From the NCBI RefSeq assembly GCF_041949975.1, contig NZ_JBHFQG010000014.1, forward strand, positions 1 through 64,000: 64,000 nt of DNA. Reading direction: 5' to 3'. Below, piece by piece: positions 44,213-53,689 of the stretch. The notes beneath the pieces are model-generated. The model was not told the origin of the DNA. It worked only from the letters and a program-made list of their open reading frames with translations, and made no database searches. Every line of letters begins with the position of its first letter. The stretch's first letter is position 1. The stretch comes from Alteribacillus sp041949975 (GTDB lineage Bacteria; Bacillota; Bacilli; Bacillales; Marinococcaceae). The translations under genes and the position numbers were made by a program.

Positions 44213-45185
44213 TTAAACGTGGTACGGAAAAGTTAAGAAGATGGTAGTGGTTGGCTGGTGATAAACCATTAATAATAAAGGACTTCTGTCATCCGTCTGA
44301 GTCAGTGTGTTATTCTCTGTATTAAGGTTGAGCTCAGCTCCAAGCGGAACAGCAGTTTTAAAGATTCCATGGGCGGTTGTAAGTCCGGTCATTAATGGTT
44401 TTCCTAATGGAACTAGAAAATTTTCTATTACCTCTTCATATGATTCCCCGTATGATACGGGACAACCTGTACACTCTCCCATAATGATTCCTGAGCAATC
44501 ATCAAATTTTCCAGCCATTTCAAGCTGTTTTAAATAACGGTACACCGTATTAGTAGGTTCGTTCGTATCTTCAAGAACGATAATTTTCCCAACTGTATCA
44601 ATCTCAAACGGAGTGCCAAGCAATCCAGTAAAGGAACTTAGGTTGCCGCCGACAATTGGAGCCGTCACATTTCCAGGTACACGGCTGACAAGTGGAATGT
44701 CTGGAGGATTTAAAATCTGCCGTGGTGCTTCTAAAGTTGAAACAGCAGAATAAAATTGTAAGCTGGTGTGTTAGGAGTGAAGTCTATCAGCATTAACTTT
44801 GGAAGGTAACAAGGTCTCCATATTTGTATAAAGCATTTAATAGCGCAGTAATATCACTGTATCCTGTTACAATTTTAGGGTTCTCACGGATTAATTCTAA
44901 ATCCAGGTAAGGAAGTATGCCGGCAACGCCAACACCGCCGCGTGAAGGAAGAATCATTCTCACTTCATCCTCTGTTATCATCCGCATGAAATCAGAAGCT
45001 CTTTGTTCATTTGTCCCGGCAAGAAAACCTTCTTGAGCGAATACATAATCTCCCAATATTACATTAAATCCTAACTCTCTTAATATTTCGATTCGCGGGT
45101 TAGCAACAGCTGGATCAATTGGGCTTCCTAGTGACACAATTCCAATCTTATCACCGGCCTGAAGAAGCGGAGGTTTATTCGCCAT
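44213..45185 (-). pseudogene. LD-carboxypeptidase (S66/MccF-like), two frameshifts
   Basis: N-terminal part (LQAGDKIGIVSLGSPID, LPSRGGVGVAGILPYLDL, nucleophile Ser in GYSDITALLNALYKYG) stops after DLVTFQS. The next segment in a second frame reads MLIDFTPNTPAYNF. A T run near 44753 shifts to the third frame (LEAPRQILNPPDIPLVSR), which continues through GGNLSSFTGLLGTPFEID, IIMGECTGCP and the catalytic His in TTAHGIFK. The enzyme would trim peptidoglycan peptides. One-base changes only, so decay is recent or artefactual. Confidence 0.8.
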
Positions 45186-45260
45186 ATTCATCCCTCCCTT
45201 TTAAACGAATACATTTAATAAATGTATATGGGAAAAAGACAGGATCAGCACTTTATAAAT

Positions 45261-45611
45261 TTATATAAACACAGCTTGACAGGCTAAACGGTATCCGGTG
45301 TCCGTTTCGCTTCCCAGTTTTTTATGTTCTAAAGCGTTGACAGAAGTTATCACATCATCACCATTCAACACCTTTACGCGGCACCTGCCGCACGTACCTT
45401 TTTTGCATTTGTGGTCAAGGTTAATATGTTGATTTAAAGCAGCATCAAGTAAGGTAGTGTTTTTTTCTGGCTTAACATTGAAATGCTTGTTTCTTTGTTG
45501 TATCTCAATAAAAGTTTCTGTATTGTTAGCGGCAACAGCAGGGAATTCAGCAGTTTTAATAAAGGTTGAACTTTCCTGTTTTAAAGACCCTATTGTTAAT
45601 TTTTTTGACAT
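45261..45611 (-). CDS. 2Fe-2S ferredoxin with N-terminal encapsulin targeting peptide
   Basis: 116 residues from ATG 45611 (AAAGGAGA upstream). Residues 5-11, LTIGSLK, match the encapsulin cargo-loading consensus (L/T)(T/I)(V/I)GSL(R/K); the adjacent IMEF cargo ends in LTVGSLKK. After a linker comes a plant-type ferredoxin: CKKGTCGRC plus a distant Cys in RLACQAV ligate the cluster. Ferredoxins of IMEF encapsulin loci are thought to be loaded into the shell to reduce and release stored iron. Its promoter region holds a Fur box. Confidence 0.88.
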   Translation of the reverse strand: MSKKLTIGSLKQESSTFIKTAEFPAVAANNTETFIEIQQRNKHFNVKPEKNTTLLDAALNQHINLDHKCKKGTCGRCRVKVLNGDDVITSVNALEHKKLGSETDTGYRLACQAVFI

Positions 45612-45659
45612 TATGATTCTCCTTTCTTCATTAAGTTCCATAAATATTCAGAAAGTATC

Positions 45660-45710
45660 TTGACCAGTGTTAAATTATCACTTACAATGATGATAATGAG
45701 AATCGTTATC
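45660..45710 (+). promoter_or_regulatory. promoter with Fur box between ferredoxin and the gene at 45750
   Basis: TTGACC (45660-45665), 17-nt spacer, TACAAT (45683-45688), then the Fur box GATAATGAGAATCGTTATC (45692-45710), an inverted repeat very close to the classical 19-mer, at the start point. It also lies in the upstream region of the divergent ferredoxin gene, so both are expected to be turned on by iron starvation. Confidence 0.85.
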
Positions 45711-45749
45711 ATAAAAGTGAATGATTTATTAAAAAGGAGAGGTATCAGC

Positions 45750-46214
45750 ATGAAAAACCAGATTAATGGCTACGAAGATATGAATACCGTCCTTGCGAAT
45801 GAAAGAAAAATCGGGGGTGTGATTGAAAGTGATTATCTCCGCCTCTCAAGTGGAGAAGACTTTAACAACGTGGTCATTACAAAAGTTGAATTAATAGGTT
45901 CTGCTATGTGTTCTATCGGATGTGTGACGGAAGATGGGCAGAGACTTATTATAAATGCTAAAGATATTAGTGTAATCCATCAGCCAGAACATAAAAGAAT
46001 TTTTGAGCTGCGTAACCAGTCGTTTAAACATAAAAAGATCAAGGAAAAATTAAAATATTTAAAGCGCCTGTTTGAATTAAATGAGGGGAGTTACAATCCT
46101 TTTTTCAAAGAGGAAGCAGCCCTCCTTATTGAAGATATCGGCTTGAATAATGCTAAACAAGAAATAGACGTGAGTATTATTTACCCGGAAGAAAAAATTT
46201 ACACCATAGCATAA
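45750..46214 (+). CDS. uncharacterised Fur-controlled protein beside the encapsulin genes
   Basis: 154 residues, not recognised. N-terminal half is mixed (GGVIESDYLRLSSGEDFNNV, a central GSAMCSIGCVTEDGQRL with two Cys), and the second half is basic and helical (NQSFKHKKIKEKLKYLKRLFELNEG). No targeting peptide, signal peptide or membrane helix. ATG 45750 follows AAAAAGGAGAGG. The Fur box at its start point ties it to iron. Possible roles are iron sensing, handling of released iron, or regulation; none is proven. Confidence 0.75.
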   Translation: MKNQINGYEDMNTVLANERKIGGVIESDYLRLSSGEDFNNVVITKVELIGSAMCSIGCVTEDGQRLIINAKDISVIHQPEHKRIFELRNQSFKHKKIKEKLKYLKRLFELNEGSYNPFFKEEAALLIEDIGLNNAKQEIDVSIIYPEEKIYTIA

Positions 46215-46231
46215 GAATATTGTTTAAAGAG

Positions 46232-46268
46232 CAGGGTCAGTTCTCTGAAAATAGAGCTGACCCTGTTT
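46232..46268 (+). terminator. terminator of the gene at 45750
   Basis: CAGGGTCAG and CTGACCCTG arms extended by TCTCT/AGAG pairing, then TTTTG. The short form of the structured repeat starts right after. Confidence 0.9.
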
Positions 46269-46376
46269 TGTTTAGGTATAAGAATGTATATAATTTTTCG
46301 CTTTGATGTCTAGCTTCAACGCCCAGCCTCTCGGGGTTAAGCCGAACGTCATTTGAAACAGGCGTTTGCGCTTTTC
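46269..46376 (+). repeat. structured intergenic repeat, short form (copy 4)
   Basis: 108 bp. Starts TGTTTAGG after a terminator like the other three. It keeps GTCTAGCTTCAACGCCCAGCC and TCTCGGGGTTAA blocks and the GGCGTTTGCGCTTTT end, but lacks the central CAGTCATGAAAGGC hairpin. Confidence 0.8.
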
Positions 46377-46380
46377 TGGT

Positions 46381-47229
46381 TTACTCTTCCGGATCTTCAA
46401 GTGTACAAATGGCAGTAGGCCGCTTAATTCTTAAAACAATAGCTTCATATACCCTGTAAAGATAATTCATATTTTCTTCATCTAAAAAGGAAGTATCAAA
46501 ATCACTGGCTATAGCAAGATCGAGGTTTTGTTTCCCCGTATCGAGGACTACGCCGCGGTTCCCCCTTATCATTGGAGATTGAAATACACCTGCCGTCATT
46601 AATTCACGTACGTGCTCAATTTCTAATACGTGGGTGTCTTGATGTACTCGGTGAATAAGAGCGTACAATTCTGGAGAAAGAACTAAAGCAAAAGGTCCTG
46701 TATGTCCCATTTTCAATAACTTATTTCTTGCTTCAACGACATCAGTAAATGCATTTCCTGATTTCATCCAATCACTGCGGATATGTGTCAGTTTCCCTTT
46801 GATGTTCATTATTCCTTTGAGGTCAAATTCTTTAGAACCATTGAAAATAAGATCGTCTTCTAGTAGAGCACATTGCTGTGCTGCATTAGCAGAAGCGGAG
46901 TAATCAATTGGACTATTCAATGTTTTAGCTTGTTGAATATCACGCCAAAACAGAATAAAGTCTTTATATAAAAGTGGAATGGTAAGATTAACTCGCCTCG
47001 TTGGGTTAGAGAGCTCAGAATCTGCCCCGTGAAAGCTCATTCCACCTCTTCCTGGAGCTTCATAAATGTCAGTTGGCACAGACTGCACCCCTTCTCCCAG
47101 CGGTCCGTAGATATCGATAAAACGTCTGCCGACCAATTGTTTTTTTGCATGTTCAAAAACAGTTTGATCTAATTCATTCCACTCATTGTTATTTAATGGA
47201 GAATCAGCAAATAAGTTTGTTTTATCCAT
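46381..47229 (-). CDS. enc: encapsulin shell protein (family 1, IMEF type)
   Basis: 282 residues with an HK97-like fold. The N-terminal helix FADSPLNNNEWNELDQTVFEHAKKQLVGRRFIDIYGPLG is typical (it lines the shell and binds cargo), and GMSFHGADSELSNPTRR and EDDLIFNG are conserved. The length fits the 282-residue IMEF-type shells that form T=4 cages. It is directly downstream of its ferritin-like cargo gene (16 bp gap) on the same strand. Forms the compartment that stores mineralised iron. Confidence 0.93.
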   Translation of the reverse strand: MDKTNLFADSPLNNNEWNELDQTVFEHAKKQLVGRRFIDIYGPLGEGVQSVPTDIYEAPGRGGMSFHGADSELSNPTRRVNLTIPLLYKDFILFWRDIQQAKTLNSPIDYSASANAAQQCALLEDDLIFNGSKEFDLKGIMNIKGKLTHIRSDWMKSGNAFTDVVEARNKLLKMGHTGPFALVLSPELYALIHRVHQDTHVLEIEHVRELMTAGVFQSPMIRGNRGVVLDTGKQNLDLAIASDFDTSFLDEENMNYLYRVYEAIVLRIKRPTAICTLEDPEE

Positions 47230-47245
47230 GTTATTAGCACCCCTT

Positions 47246-47827
47246 TTATTTCTTCAAACTTCCTACAGTTAATTGCCGCTTATTCGAGAATGTAGTTTCA
47301 GCTTCATTATCAGTTGAGGTATAAGCTTCTACTTTTAAATTTTCGTTAATATTTTCTTTCTCATCAGTGGGTACTGATGCTTTATATTGAAGGGACCCTT
47401 TAAATTCTTCATTGAGCTGGTCTAATATTGTTTTAGTTTCTTGGTAATCAGCGGATGTCATATCTCTCAAAGAACGTATCGGCTCTTCTAGTTCTGTATC
47501 ATTAAAGGTATAAAGAGAGAGATCCAGGTGTTCTAGAAAATTATGGAGGCCGAATTTTTCTAAGCTGATATCTTGTAAAAGATGCACAAATTCACTGTTG
47601 TATGGTTGAATAGAGGAATCGTTTTCATTAAAGGATTGTAATGCTGGCAATAAATGATCGAGCCGGTCATGTCGATGGTCTTCTTCTTCATAAATATGAT
47701 GCCAGTACAGCCTTTCATGGTCATCTTTGGCATTCTCAATAACAGGAGTAATCATATCTTTAAATTCATTTAAAGCTTGCCGGTTTCTTTTAAAAATCGT
47801 TTCTAATTGAGAGAAAGGTAATGCCAC
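47246..47827 (-). CDS. IMEF iron-mineralising encapsulin cargo (ferritin-like)
   Basis: 193 residues from GTG 47827, seven bases after GGAGG. It is an all-helical ferritin-like protein: an HHIYEEEDHRHDRLDHLLP region is rich in His, Glu and Asp and would form the di-iron site. A flexible acidic linker leads to the C-terminal targeting peptide QLTVGSLKK, the last nine residues, which docks inside the shell. Encoded first in a two-gene operon with the shell protein. An upstream in-frame ATG at 47992 overlaps the divergent gene and is rejected. Confidence 0.9.
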   Translation of the reverse strand: MALPFSQLETIFKRNRQALNEFKDMITPVIENAKDDHERLYWHHIYEEEDHRHDRLDHLLPALQSFNENDSSIQPYNSEFVHLLQDISLEKFGLHNFLEHLDLSLYTFNDTELEEPIRSLRDMTSADYQETKTILDQLNEEFKGSLQYKASVPTDEKENINENLKVEAYTSTDNEAETTFSNKRQLTVGSLKK

Positions 47828-47976
47828 CCTTACACCTCCATTTTTAAAATTCTGTATTTTACTTATTGTACCCAGAATTGATCCTTTTAAACAAGTAAAC
47901 TGAAAAAAATGAAGCGCAGGAAAGATAAATTTTATTACCGAATATATATGGTAATCCAAAAAGGAGGAAGGGAAAT

Positions 47977-48901
47977 ATGGGTTTTGAGCCACAAACTAAA
48001 AAAATTCTTGAACGATTAAAGGAAGCAGACAGCCCTGAATTACACGAGCTTTCACCAGAGCGGGCAAGAGAAGCTTTTATGAAAATTTTTAATAGGCAGG
48101 AACATGCCGTCCCAGTTGGAAATATTATCGACCGAACGATAGAAGGACCAGGGGGAAAATTCCAATTCGTGTTTACTATCCAAAAACAGATCGTAAGCAT
48201 TACACTGCTCTCATCTACTATCATGGAGGGGGGATGGGTGGTCGGCAGTATCAAGGTCATGATGGTTTATGCCGACCCCTTACTAACGCAGCAGACTGTG
48301 TAACTATTTCGGTGGATTACAGGCTGGCTCCAGAATATAAATTCCCTGCAGCTGTGGAAGATGCTTATGCCGCAGCGGAATACATTTATAATCATGCAGA
48401 AGACTTTAAGGCAGATAGAACGAAATTTGCTGTAGGCGGTGATAGCGCAGGTGGAAATTTAGCTGTGGTTGTTACTCATCTTGCTAAAGAGAGAAACTCA
48501 CCAAACCTTGCTTATCAATTACTGTTATATCCAAGCATGGGGGCATCTAAGACACCTTCCCTATCTATGAAAGAAGGTTATTTTCTTACAAAAGAAACGA
48601 TGCATGGTTTCGCAGTCATTATTTAAATGAAAAACAAGATAGACAAAACCCATTGTTTTCACCGATGAATAACGAGGATTTTTCCGGTCTGCCGCCAGCA
48701 TTTATTGTTACTGCTGAATATGATCCACTGAGAGATGAAGGAGAACAGTATGCAAAGGTATTGGAAGAAGCTGGCGGGAGGGTTGAATGTGTCCGTTATG
48801 ATGGGACAATTCACGGTTTTATGAGCATAGCTTCCGCACTGGAGATAGGAAAACAAGCAATAGAAAGAGCCGGCATGATGTTAAAAAAAGAGTTACAGTA
48901 A
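47977..48901 (+). pseudogene. alpha/beta hydrolase (HSL/esterase family), at least two frameshifts
   Basis: Pieces in order: N-terminal helices in the frame from ATG 47977 (AAGGAGG upstream) to GPGGK; after an A4 run near 48160 the frame changes to PIRVYYPKTDRKHYTALIYY and the oxyanion motif HGGG. GGDSAGGNLAV carries the nucleophile Ser. A lost T near 48605 shifts the frame again. The end holds the acid Asp (AEYDPLRDEG) and the His in HGFMS. All catalytic residues survive but no single frame joins them. Confidence 0.8.
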
Positions 48902-48908
48902 AATAAAG

Positions 48909-48941
48909 AAAAAAGGTCCGGAATGTTATTTCCGAACCTTT
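48909..48941. terminator. terminator between hydrolase and nrdB (convergent)
   Basis: AAAGGTCCGGAA and TTCCGAACCTTT arms. On the minus strand the tail is TTTTTTCTTT, so it ends the nrd operon. Confidence 0.82.
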
Positions 48942-48947
48942 GCTTTA

Positions 48948-49985
48948 TTAAAGGGCGTCAAAATCATTGTCTGAGTCAACCAGGTTGTAATCAGTTACTG
49001 TCGTTTCAAAAAAGTCTGCTTTTCCCGTGCTATTATCGTTATATACGGAGATCCAGCGCATAGGGTTTCGGCGGTATCCGTCGAATACAGGTTCAAAACC
49101 TAATTCACGGACACGTTTATTTGTCATAAATTTAATATAGCTTTCAAGCTCGCCGGCATGAATTCCGTCAATTTTGTTTCCTATAATGTAATTTCCCCAC
49201 TTGATTTCTAAATCTGCAGCTTCTTTAAAGCATTCATGCACGAAAGCTGCAAATTCTTCTGTATTTAATTCAGGATTTTCTTGGAGTGTTTCTTTTAAAA
49301 TATTAGAAAAAAGGTTTACATGCAATTGTTCGTCCCGGTTAATAAAATTAATCATTTTAGCTGTACCTAACATTTTTTCATTTCGAGCAAGGTTATAAAA
49401 AAAGGCAAACCCGGAATAGAAAAACAAGCCTTCCAGGATCACGTCATAGACAATCGCACGAACAAAATTTTCTTTCGTAGGATTTTCTGTAAAGGCCGTG
49501 TAACCATCTGCGATAAATTTATTTCGCTCAAGCAATACTTCATCTGTTTTCCAGTATTCAAAAATTTCATCCTGGGTCTGGCTGTCAGTGACACTAGACA
49601 AGACATACGTATAAGATTCGTTATGGATGACTTCTTGAAAAGAAAGAACAGACATTAATGCAGACAGACTTGAATCTGTAAGATAATCGGAAACTTTAGA
49701 GGAAAAGTCCGTTTGGACACTGTCGAGAAAAGCCAGCAGACCAATAATTTTATTAAATGCTTCTCGTTCTTCTTCACTCAGGCTGTTATATTGATTTCTG
49801 TCATTTATTAAACTGACTTCATCTGGTATCCAAAAGTTACGCAGCATGTTTTTATACATAGGATATGTCCATTTCCTGGCGGTATCGTCCCAATTTAAAA
49901 CATTAGAACTTTCTCCATTAATAATCCCGGTTGATTGGTTAGGGGCATTAGTATCATATAATTTTCGCTTTTTTAACACAGTCAT
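48948..49985 (-). CDS. nrdB: class Ia ribonucleotide reductase beta subunit
   Basis: 345 residues, di-iron tyrosyl-radical protein. Ligands are LDSVQTD (Asp), FQEVIH (Glu, His), EGLFF (Glu) and RDEQLH (Glu, His). The radical Tyr sits four residues after the first His in HNESYTYV, as in E. coli NrdB. The C-terminal tail DSDNDFDAL would dock on the alpha subunit. It is 57 bp downstream of the alpha gene; no nrdI or nrdH lies beside it, in line with class Ia rather than Ib. Confidence 0.92.
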   Translation of the reverse strand: MTVLKKRKLYDTNAPNQSTGIINGESSNVLNWDDTARKWTYPMYKNMLRNFWIPDEVSLINDRNQYNSLSEEEREAFNKIIGLLAFLDSVQTDFSSKVSDYLTDSSLSALMSVLSFQEVIHNESYTYVLSSVTDSQTQDEIFEYWKTDEVLLERNKFIADGYTAFTENPTKENFVRAIVYDVILEGLFFYSGFAFFYNLARNEKMLGTAKMINFINRDEQLHVNLFSNILKETLQENPELNTEEFAAFVHECFKEAADLEIKWGNYIIGNKIDGIHAGELESYIKFMTNKRVRELGFEPVFDGYRRNPMRWISVYNDNSTGKADFFETTVTDYNLVDSDNDFDAL

Positions 49986-50042
49986 TGTCGTGCTATGCTC
50001 CTTTGTAAATGTAATTGGAAAGGGCAGGGGAAAATCCCTGCA

Positions 50043-52337
50043 CTAACTCGAACAGCTCTCACAGTCTTCGATCACTGAAGATGTCGTACGAGTATAATAG
50101 GTGGTTTTTAATCCCGATTTCCAGGCTTCTAGGTGCATTTTAAAGAAGTCTTTTGCTTTAATGCTTCGAGGGATATATAGATTAAAACTAATCGATTGAT
50201 CAATATGCTTTTGGCGAGCTGCATTTTGTTTAATACTCCATAATTGATCCAGGTTAAAAGCAGATTTGTAGTACCAAATGGTTTTAGCGCTGATGTCAGG
50301 GGCAGTAACTGGAGATCGAAAACCTTTCTTTTCTTCGACATGTTCTTGACGGAAAATGGGATCTATGCTGGCAGTAGAACCGGCAATAAGAGATGTAGTA
50401 GCGTTTGGTGCTACAGCCATTAAATACCCATTTCGAAGACCAAAGTGTTGAATTGCTTCAGAAAGGTTTTTCCACTCTTCCTCATCCCAATAAATATGAC
50501 CGTCCTTATCTTCTGTACTGTATTTTCTTTTCAGATAGGTGCCATTTTCCCATTCACTTCCATTAAATAGAGGGTAAGTCCCTTTTTCCTGTGCTAATTC
50601 ACAAGATGCTTTTAAGGTGAGATATGTAATCTTTTCATAAAGCTGATCCGCATAGGAGACGGCTTCTTCTGATTCCCATCGTATGCCTTTTAAGGCAAGA
50701 AGGTGGTGCCATCCAAACGTGCCAAGGCCAATAGCCCGGTATTTTTTATTTGTTTGGCGGGCCTGCAGCACTTCAATTGTGTTCATATCAATAACATTAT
50801 CTAACATCCGTACTTGAATGGGAATTAATCGTTCAAGCACATTATCACTTACAGCTTTCGCTAGAGAGATAGAAGAGAGGTTGCACACAACCATATCTCC
50901 TGGGATTTTTTCTGAAATGATTGTTCCTTCTTCTGTTAAACGCTCTTCTTTTATTGTGGTTGCACTCATATTCTGCATAATTTCTGTACAAAGGTTAGAG
51001 CTGTATATGATGCCCTCATGTTTATTAGGGTTATTTCGATTGACGGTGTCTCTGTAAAACATATAGGGTGTACCAGTTTGAAGCTGAGATTTCATTATCC
51101 TTTTCATAATTTCTATTGCCGGTACTCTTTCTTTGGAAAGGTGGGGATGGTCGATACATTCCTGGTATTTATCACGGAAGGACCCTTTTCCAGGAGTTTC
51201 ATCATAAAAATCCTCCAAAGACCAGCCCATAACGGAACGGACTTCATGAGGGTCAAACAGATACCAGTCTTCACGATTTTCGGCTTTTTCCATAAATAAA
51301 TCCGGTATACATGCTCCGGTAAAGATATCGTGTGTACGAAGACGCTCGTCACCGGTATTTAACTTGGCATCAAGAAATTCAAAAATATCTTTATGCCACA
51401 CATCTAGATAAACTGCAAAAGCTCCCTGTCTTTGGCCAAGCTGGTCAACAGAGACGGCGGTGTTGTTTAATTGTTTCATCCAGCCCATAATACCGCCAGC
51501 TACACCTTTGTAACCTTTAATATTTGAACCCCGGCTTCTTAATTTACCGAAATAAATACCGACCCCGCCGCCATTTTTAGAAAGATTAGCTACATCTGTA
51601 TTTGAATCAAAAATACCGCGCAGACTGTCGTTTACGGTATCAATAAAACAGGAGCTCAACTGTCCTGTATTTTTACCGGCGTTAGATAGAGTAGGCGTAG
51701 CAACCGTCATATAAAGGTTAGACAATGCCCAATATGCTTCTTTTATTAAAGAAAGTCTAGTGGACTTAGGCTCATTTATCATGAGTTTCATAGCAATGAT
51801 CATAAATCTTTCTTGAGGCAGCTCAAAGACATTTTTGCTTTTGTCCGTGGCTAAATATTTATGAGCCAGTGTAAGTATACCTATGTAACTGAAAAGCTTA
51901 TCTTTTTCGGGTTCGATACAGTTTTCTAGTTCTAAAATTTCTTCTTTTGAATAATCGCGCAAAAGTGCTTGGTCATAAACACCAATAGAGCCGAGAACTT
52001 TTAACAATCCGTAAAAGGATCCATATTTTTCGTCCGTATCATAAGCTCTATTTTTCGAGGCTTCTTTATAAAGTTTTTTTAAATATATGGCTGCAGCTAC
52101 ATAAGTCCAGTCTGGCTCATTTCTGTCAATTCTTTCTGAGGCGTGAAGGGTTAAAAGATTGGTGATTTGCTCAGATGAATAGTTTTCTTTATGTTTGATA
52201 CTCTCGGTTACTTCTTGTTTGTATTCCTCAATCGATAGATGAGGATAATCACGAGTAACATCATCTATAAAACGGCTTAAACGTGATTGGTCAAAAGAAA
52301 GCTGTCTGTTGCCATTGTCTTTTGTAATAGTGGTCAA
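50043..52337 (-). CDS. nrdA: class Ia ribonucleotide reductase alpha subunit
   Basis: 764 residues, catalytic subunit that reduces ribonucleoside diphosphates. An N-terminal ATP-cone (about 1-95) gives overall activity control. Active-site residues are SSCF early (Cys), NLCTEI (Asn, Cys, Glu) and MAVAPNATTSLIAGSTASIDP. The C-terminal CESC pair shuttles electrons from thioredoxin. The start is best placed at TTG 52337, seven bases after AGGAGG; the ATG at 52343 is only one base from that site. The gene is contiguous, without intein or intron. Confidence 0.93.
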   Translation of the reverse strand: MTTITKDNGNRQLSFDQSRLSRFIDDVTRDYPHLSIEEYKQEVTESIKHKENYSSEQITNLLTLHASERIDRNEPDWTYVAAAIYLKKLYKEASKNRAYDTDEKYGSFYGLLKVLGSIGVYDQALLRDYSKEEILELENCIEPEKDKLFSYIGILTLAHKYLATDKSKNVFELPQERFMIIAMKLMINEPKSTRLSLIKEAYWALSNLYMTVATPTLSNAGKNTGQLSSCFIDTVNDSLRGIFDSNTDVANLSKNGGGVGIYFGKLRSRGSNIKGYKGVAGGIMGWMKQLNNTAVSVDQLGQRQGAFAVYLDVWHKDIFEFLDAKLNTGDERLRTHDIFTGACIPDLFMEKAENREDWYLFDPHEVRSVMGWSLEDFYDETPGKGSFRDKYQECIDHPHLSKERVPAIEIMKRIMKSQLQTGTPYMFYRDTVNRNNPNKHEGIIYSSNLCTEIMQNMSATTIKEERLTEEGTIISEKIPGDMVVCNLSSISLAKAVSDNVLERLIPIQVRMLDNVIDMNTIEVLQARQTNKKYRAIGLGTFGWHHLLALKGIRWESEEAVSYADQLYEKITYLTLKASCELAQEKGTYPLFNGSEWENGTYLKRKYSTEDKDGHIYWDEEEWKNLSEAIQHFGLRNGYLMAVAPNATTSLIAGSTASIDPIFRQEHVEEKKGFRSPVTAPDISAKTIWYYKSAFNLDQLWSIKQNAARQKHIDQSISFNLYIPRSIKAKDFFKMHLEAWKSGLKTTYYTRTTSSVIEDCESCSS

Positions 52338-52375
52338 TGTCATACCTCCTGCCCAAATCTGCAGTAAAAAATAAT

Positions 52376-53545
52376 TTACTTTATTTGCAGTTTGCTGGAT
52401 TCTCGAATTTCTTTTGCTGCTTGTACCATATTTTTAATGATTTCACTGTTTCTTCTTTGTTTCTTGTTTTTAAACCGCAATCTGGATTGATCCAGAATAA
52501 AGAAGCAGGCAGAACCCGTAAGGACCGTTCAATCATTTCTTTCTACAGATGGAATTCTAGGACTATGAATATCGTATACACCTAGACCAATTTCTTTTTC
52601 GTAAACCGCGGTTTCAAAGGCTTCTATCAACTCTCCATGACTTCTTGATGTTTCAATAGATATGACGTCAGCATCAAGGGCTCTAATGGCCTCAATCATG
52701 TCATGAAACTCGCTGTAGCACATATGGGTGTGGATTTGTATAGAAGGCTTCACACCAGATGTTGCCAGACGAAAAGCATGGACGGCCCAATCCAAGTATC
52801 GGTCCCATTCCTCTTGTTTCAAAGGCAATCCTTCCCTTAAAGCAGGTTCATCAACTTGAATCATTTCTATGCCTGCAGATTCGAGGGCTTTTATTTCATA
52901 ACTTAAAGCTAAGGAAAATTGATAAGCTGCTTCTTGACGTGGAATATCATTTCTTTCAAAAGACCAATTTAGAATAGTAACTGGGCCGGTCAGCATCCCT
53001 TTTACCGGCTTTCTGTTAAGGATTGAGCGTATCGTGATTCTTTAACTATATTTTTTTGTAAATCTGCACACCATACATTTCGGCCATCAATCAAACCGTC
53101 CCAGAGATTTATTTGAAGGGAATCCTTCCGTTTTCAGTGCGTGTATATTTTTCTCCCAGCCGTGAACAAAATCAAGGCCGTAATGATCCGCAGCTTCGAA
53201 ATAGGTTTGAAGCATAATAGAAATATTAGGCACTTCTCGTTGAAATGTTTCATAAACCTTTTGAACAAAGGAATAATCTTCAATAGGAAATGATGCATTT
53301 AAAGAAGGCTCATCGATTTGCACCCAAGCTGCTCCTGCCTCTTCCAACTCTTGAAGGACTTTAACGTATAAAGGTGAATTCGCCTACTGGTATGCTTTGA
53401 ATGCCTTTGGCTTTTTGTTTTTTTAAATAATTTAAACGAAGATTTTTTATTTCTTTTAAAAATGTTTTTTCATCTAGTTCATTATTCCATAAACGCTCTA
53501 ATAGTTTTTTCCACTCTCTGTTTTCTCTGTCCATGTAATTCCCAT
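52376..53545 (-). pseudogene. metE: metE (cobalamin-independent methionine synthase), heavily deleted
   Basis: Fragments of MetE (normally ~760 residues) lie in order in about 390 codons. N-terminal NLRLNYLKKQKAKGIQSIPVG; VQIDEPSLN and the following (53347-53087); then LTGPVTILNWSFERNDIPR and the zinc region HTHMCYSEF and ETSRSHGEL (52996-52529). In another frame comes the end FWINPDCGLKTR with the last zinc Cys. Hundreds of codons are missing and several frameshifts occur. It lies behind a cobalamin riboswitch, the standard control of metE where a B12-dependent enzyme also exists. Confidence 0.9.
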
Positions 53546-53583
53546 CACTGCTTCCACCTCAAAAGTCTGCTTGAAATAAGATT

Positions 53584-53640
53584 AAAAAAAGGGTATTTTT
53601 TACGATGCGTAGATGGGAGAACGCAAGTAAAAATACCCTG
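53584..53640 (-). terminator. terminator of the cobalamin riboswitch
   Basis: On the minus strand AGGGTATTTTTAC pairs with GTAAAAAATACCC around a ~27-nt loop, then TTTTTTT. Located between the aptamer and the metE start: the switchable expression platform. Confidence 0.85.
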
Positions 53641-53689
53641 GTTGTAAATAATATAACGCAGGAACACCTCCCTATCTCCCGTAGGTTAA

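Noticed and set aside
50043..52337. intein or group I intron in the ribonucleotide reductase alpha gene, a common site in Bacillaceae and phages
   Set aside because: The protein is continuous at normal length with all active-site motifs in order.
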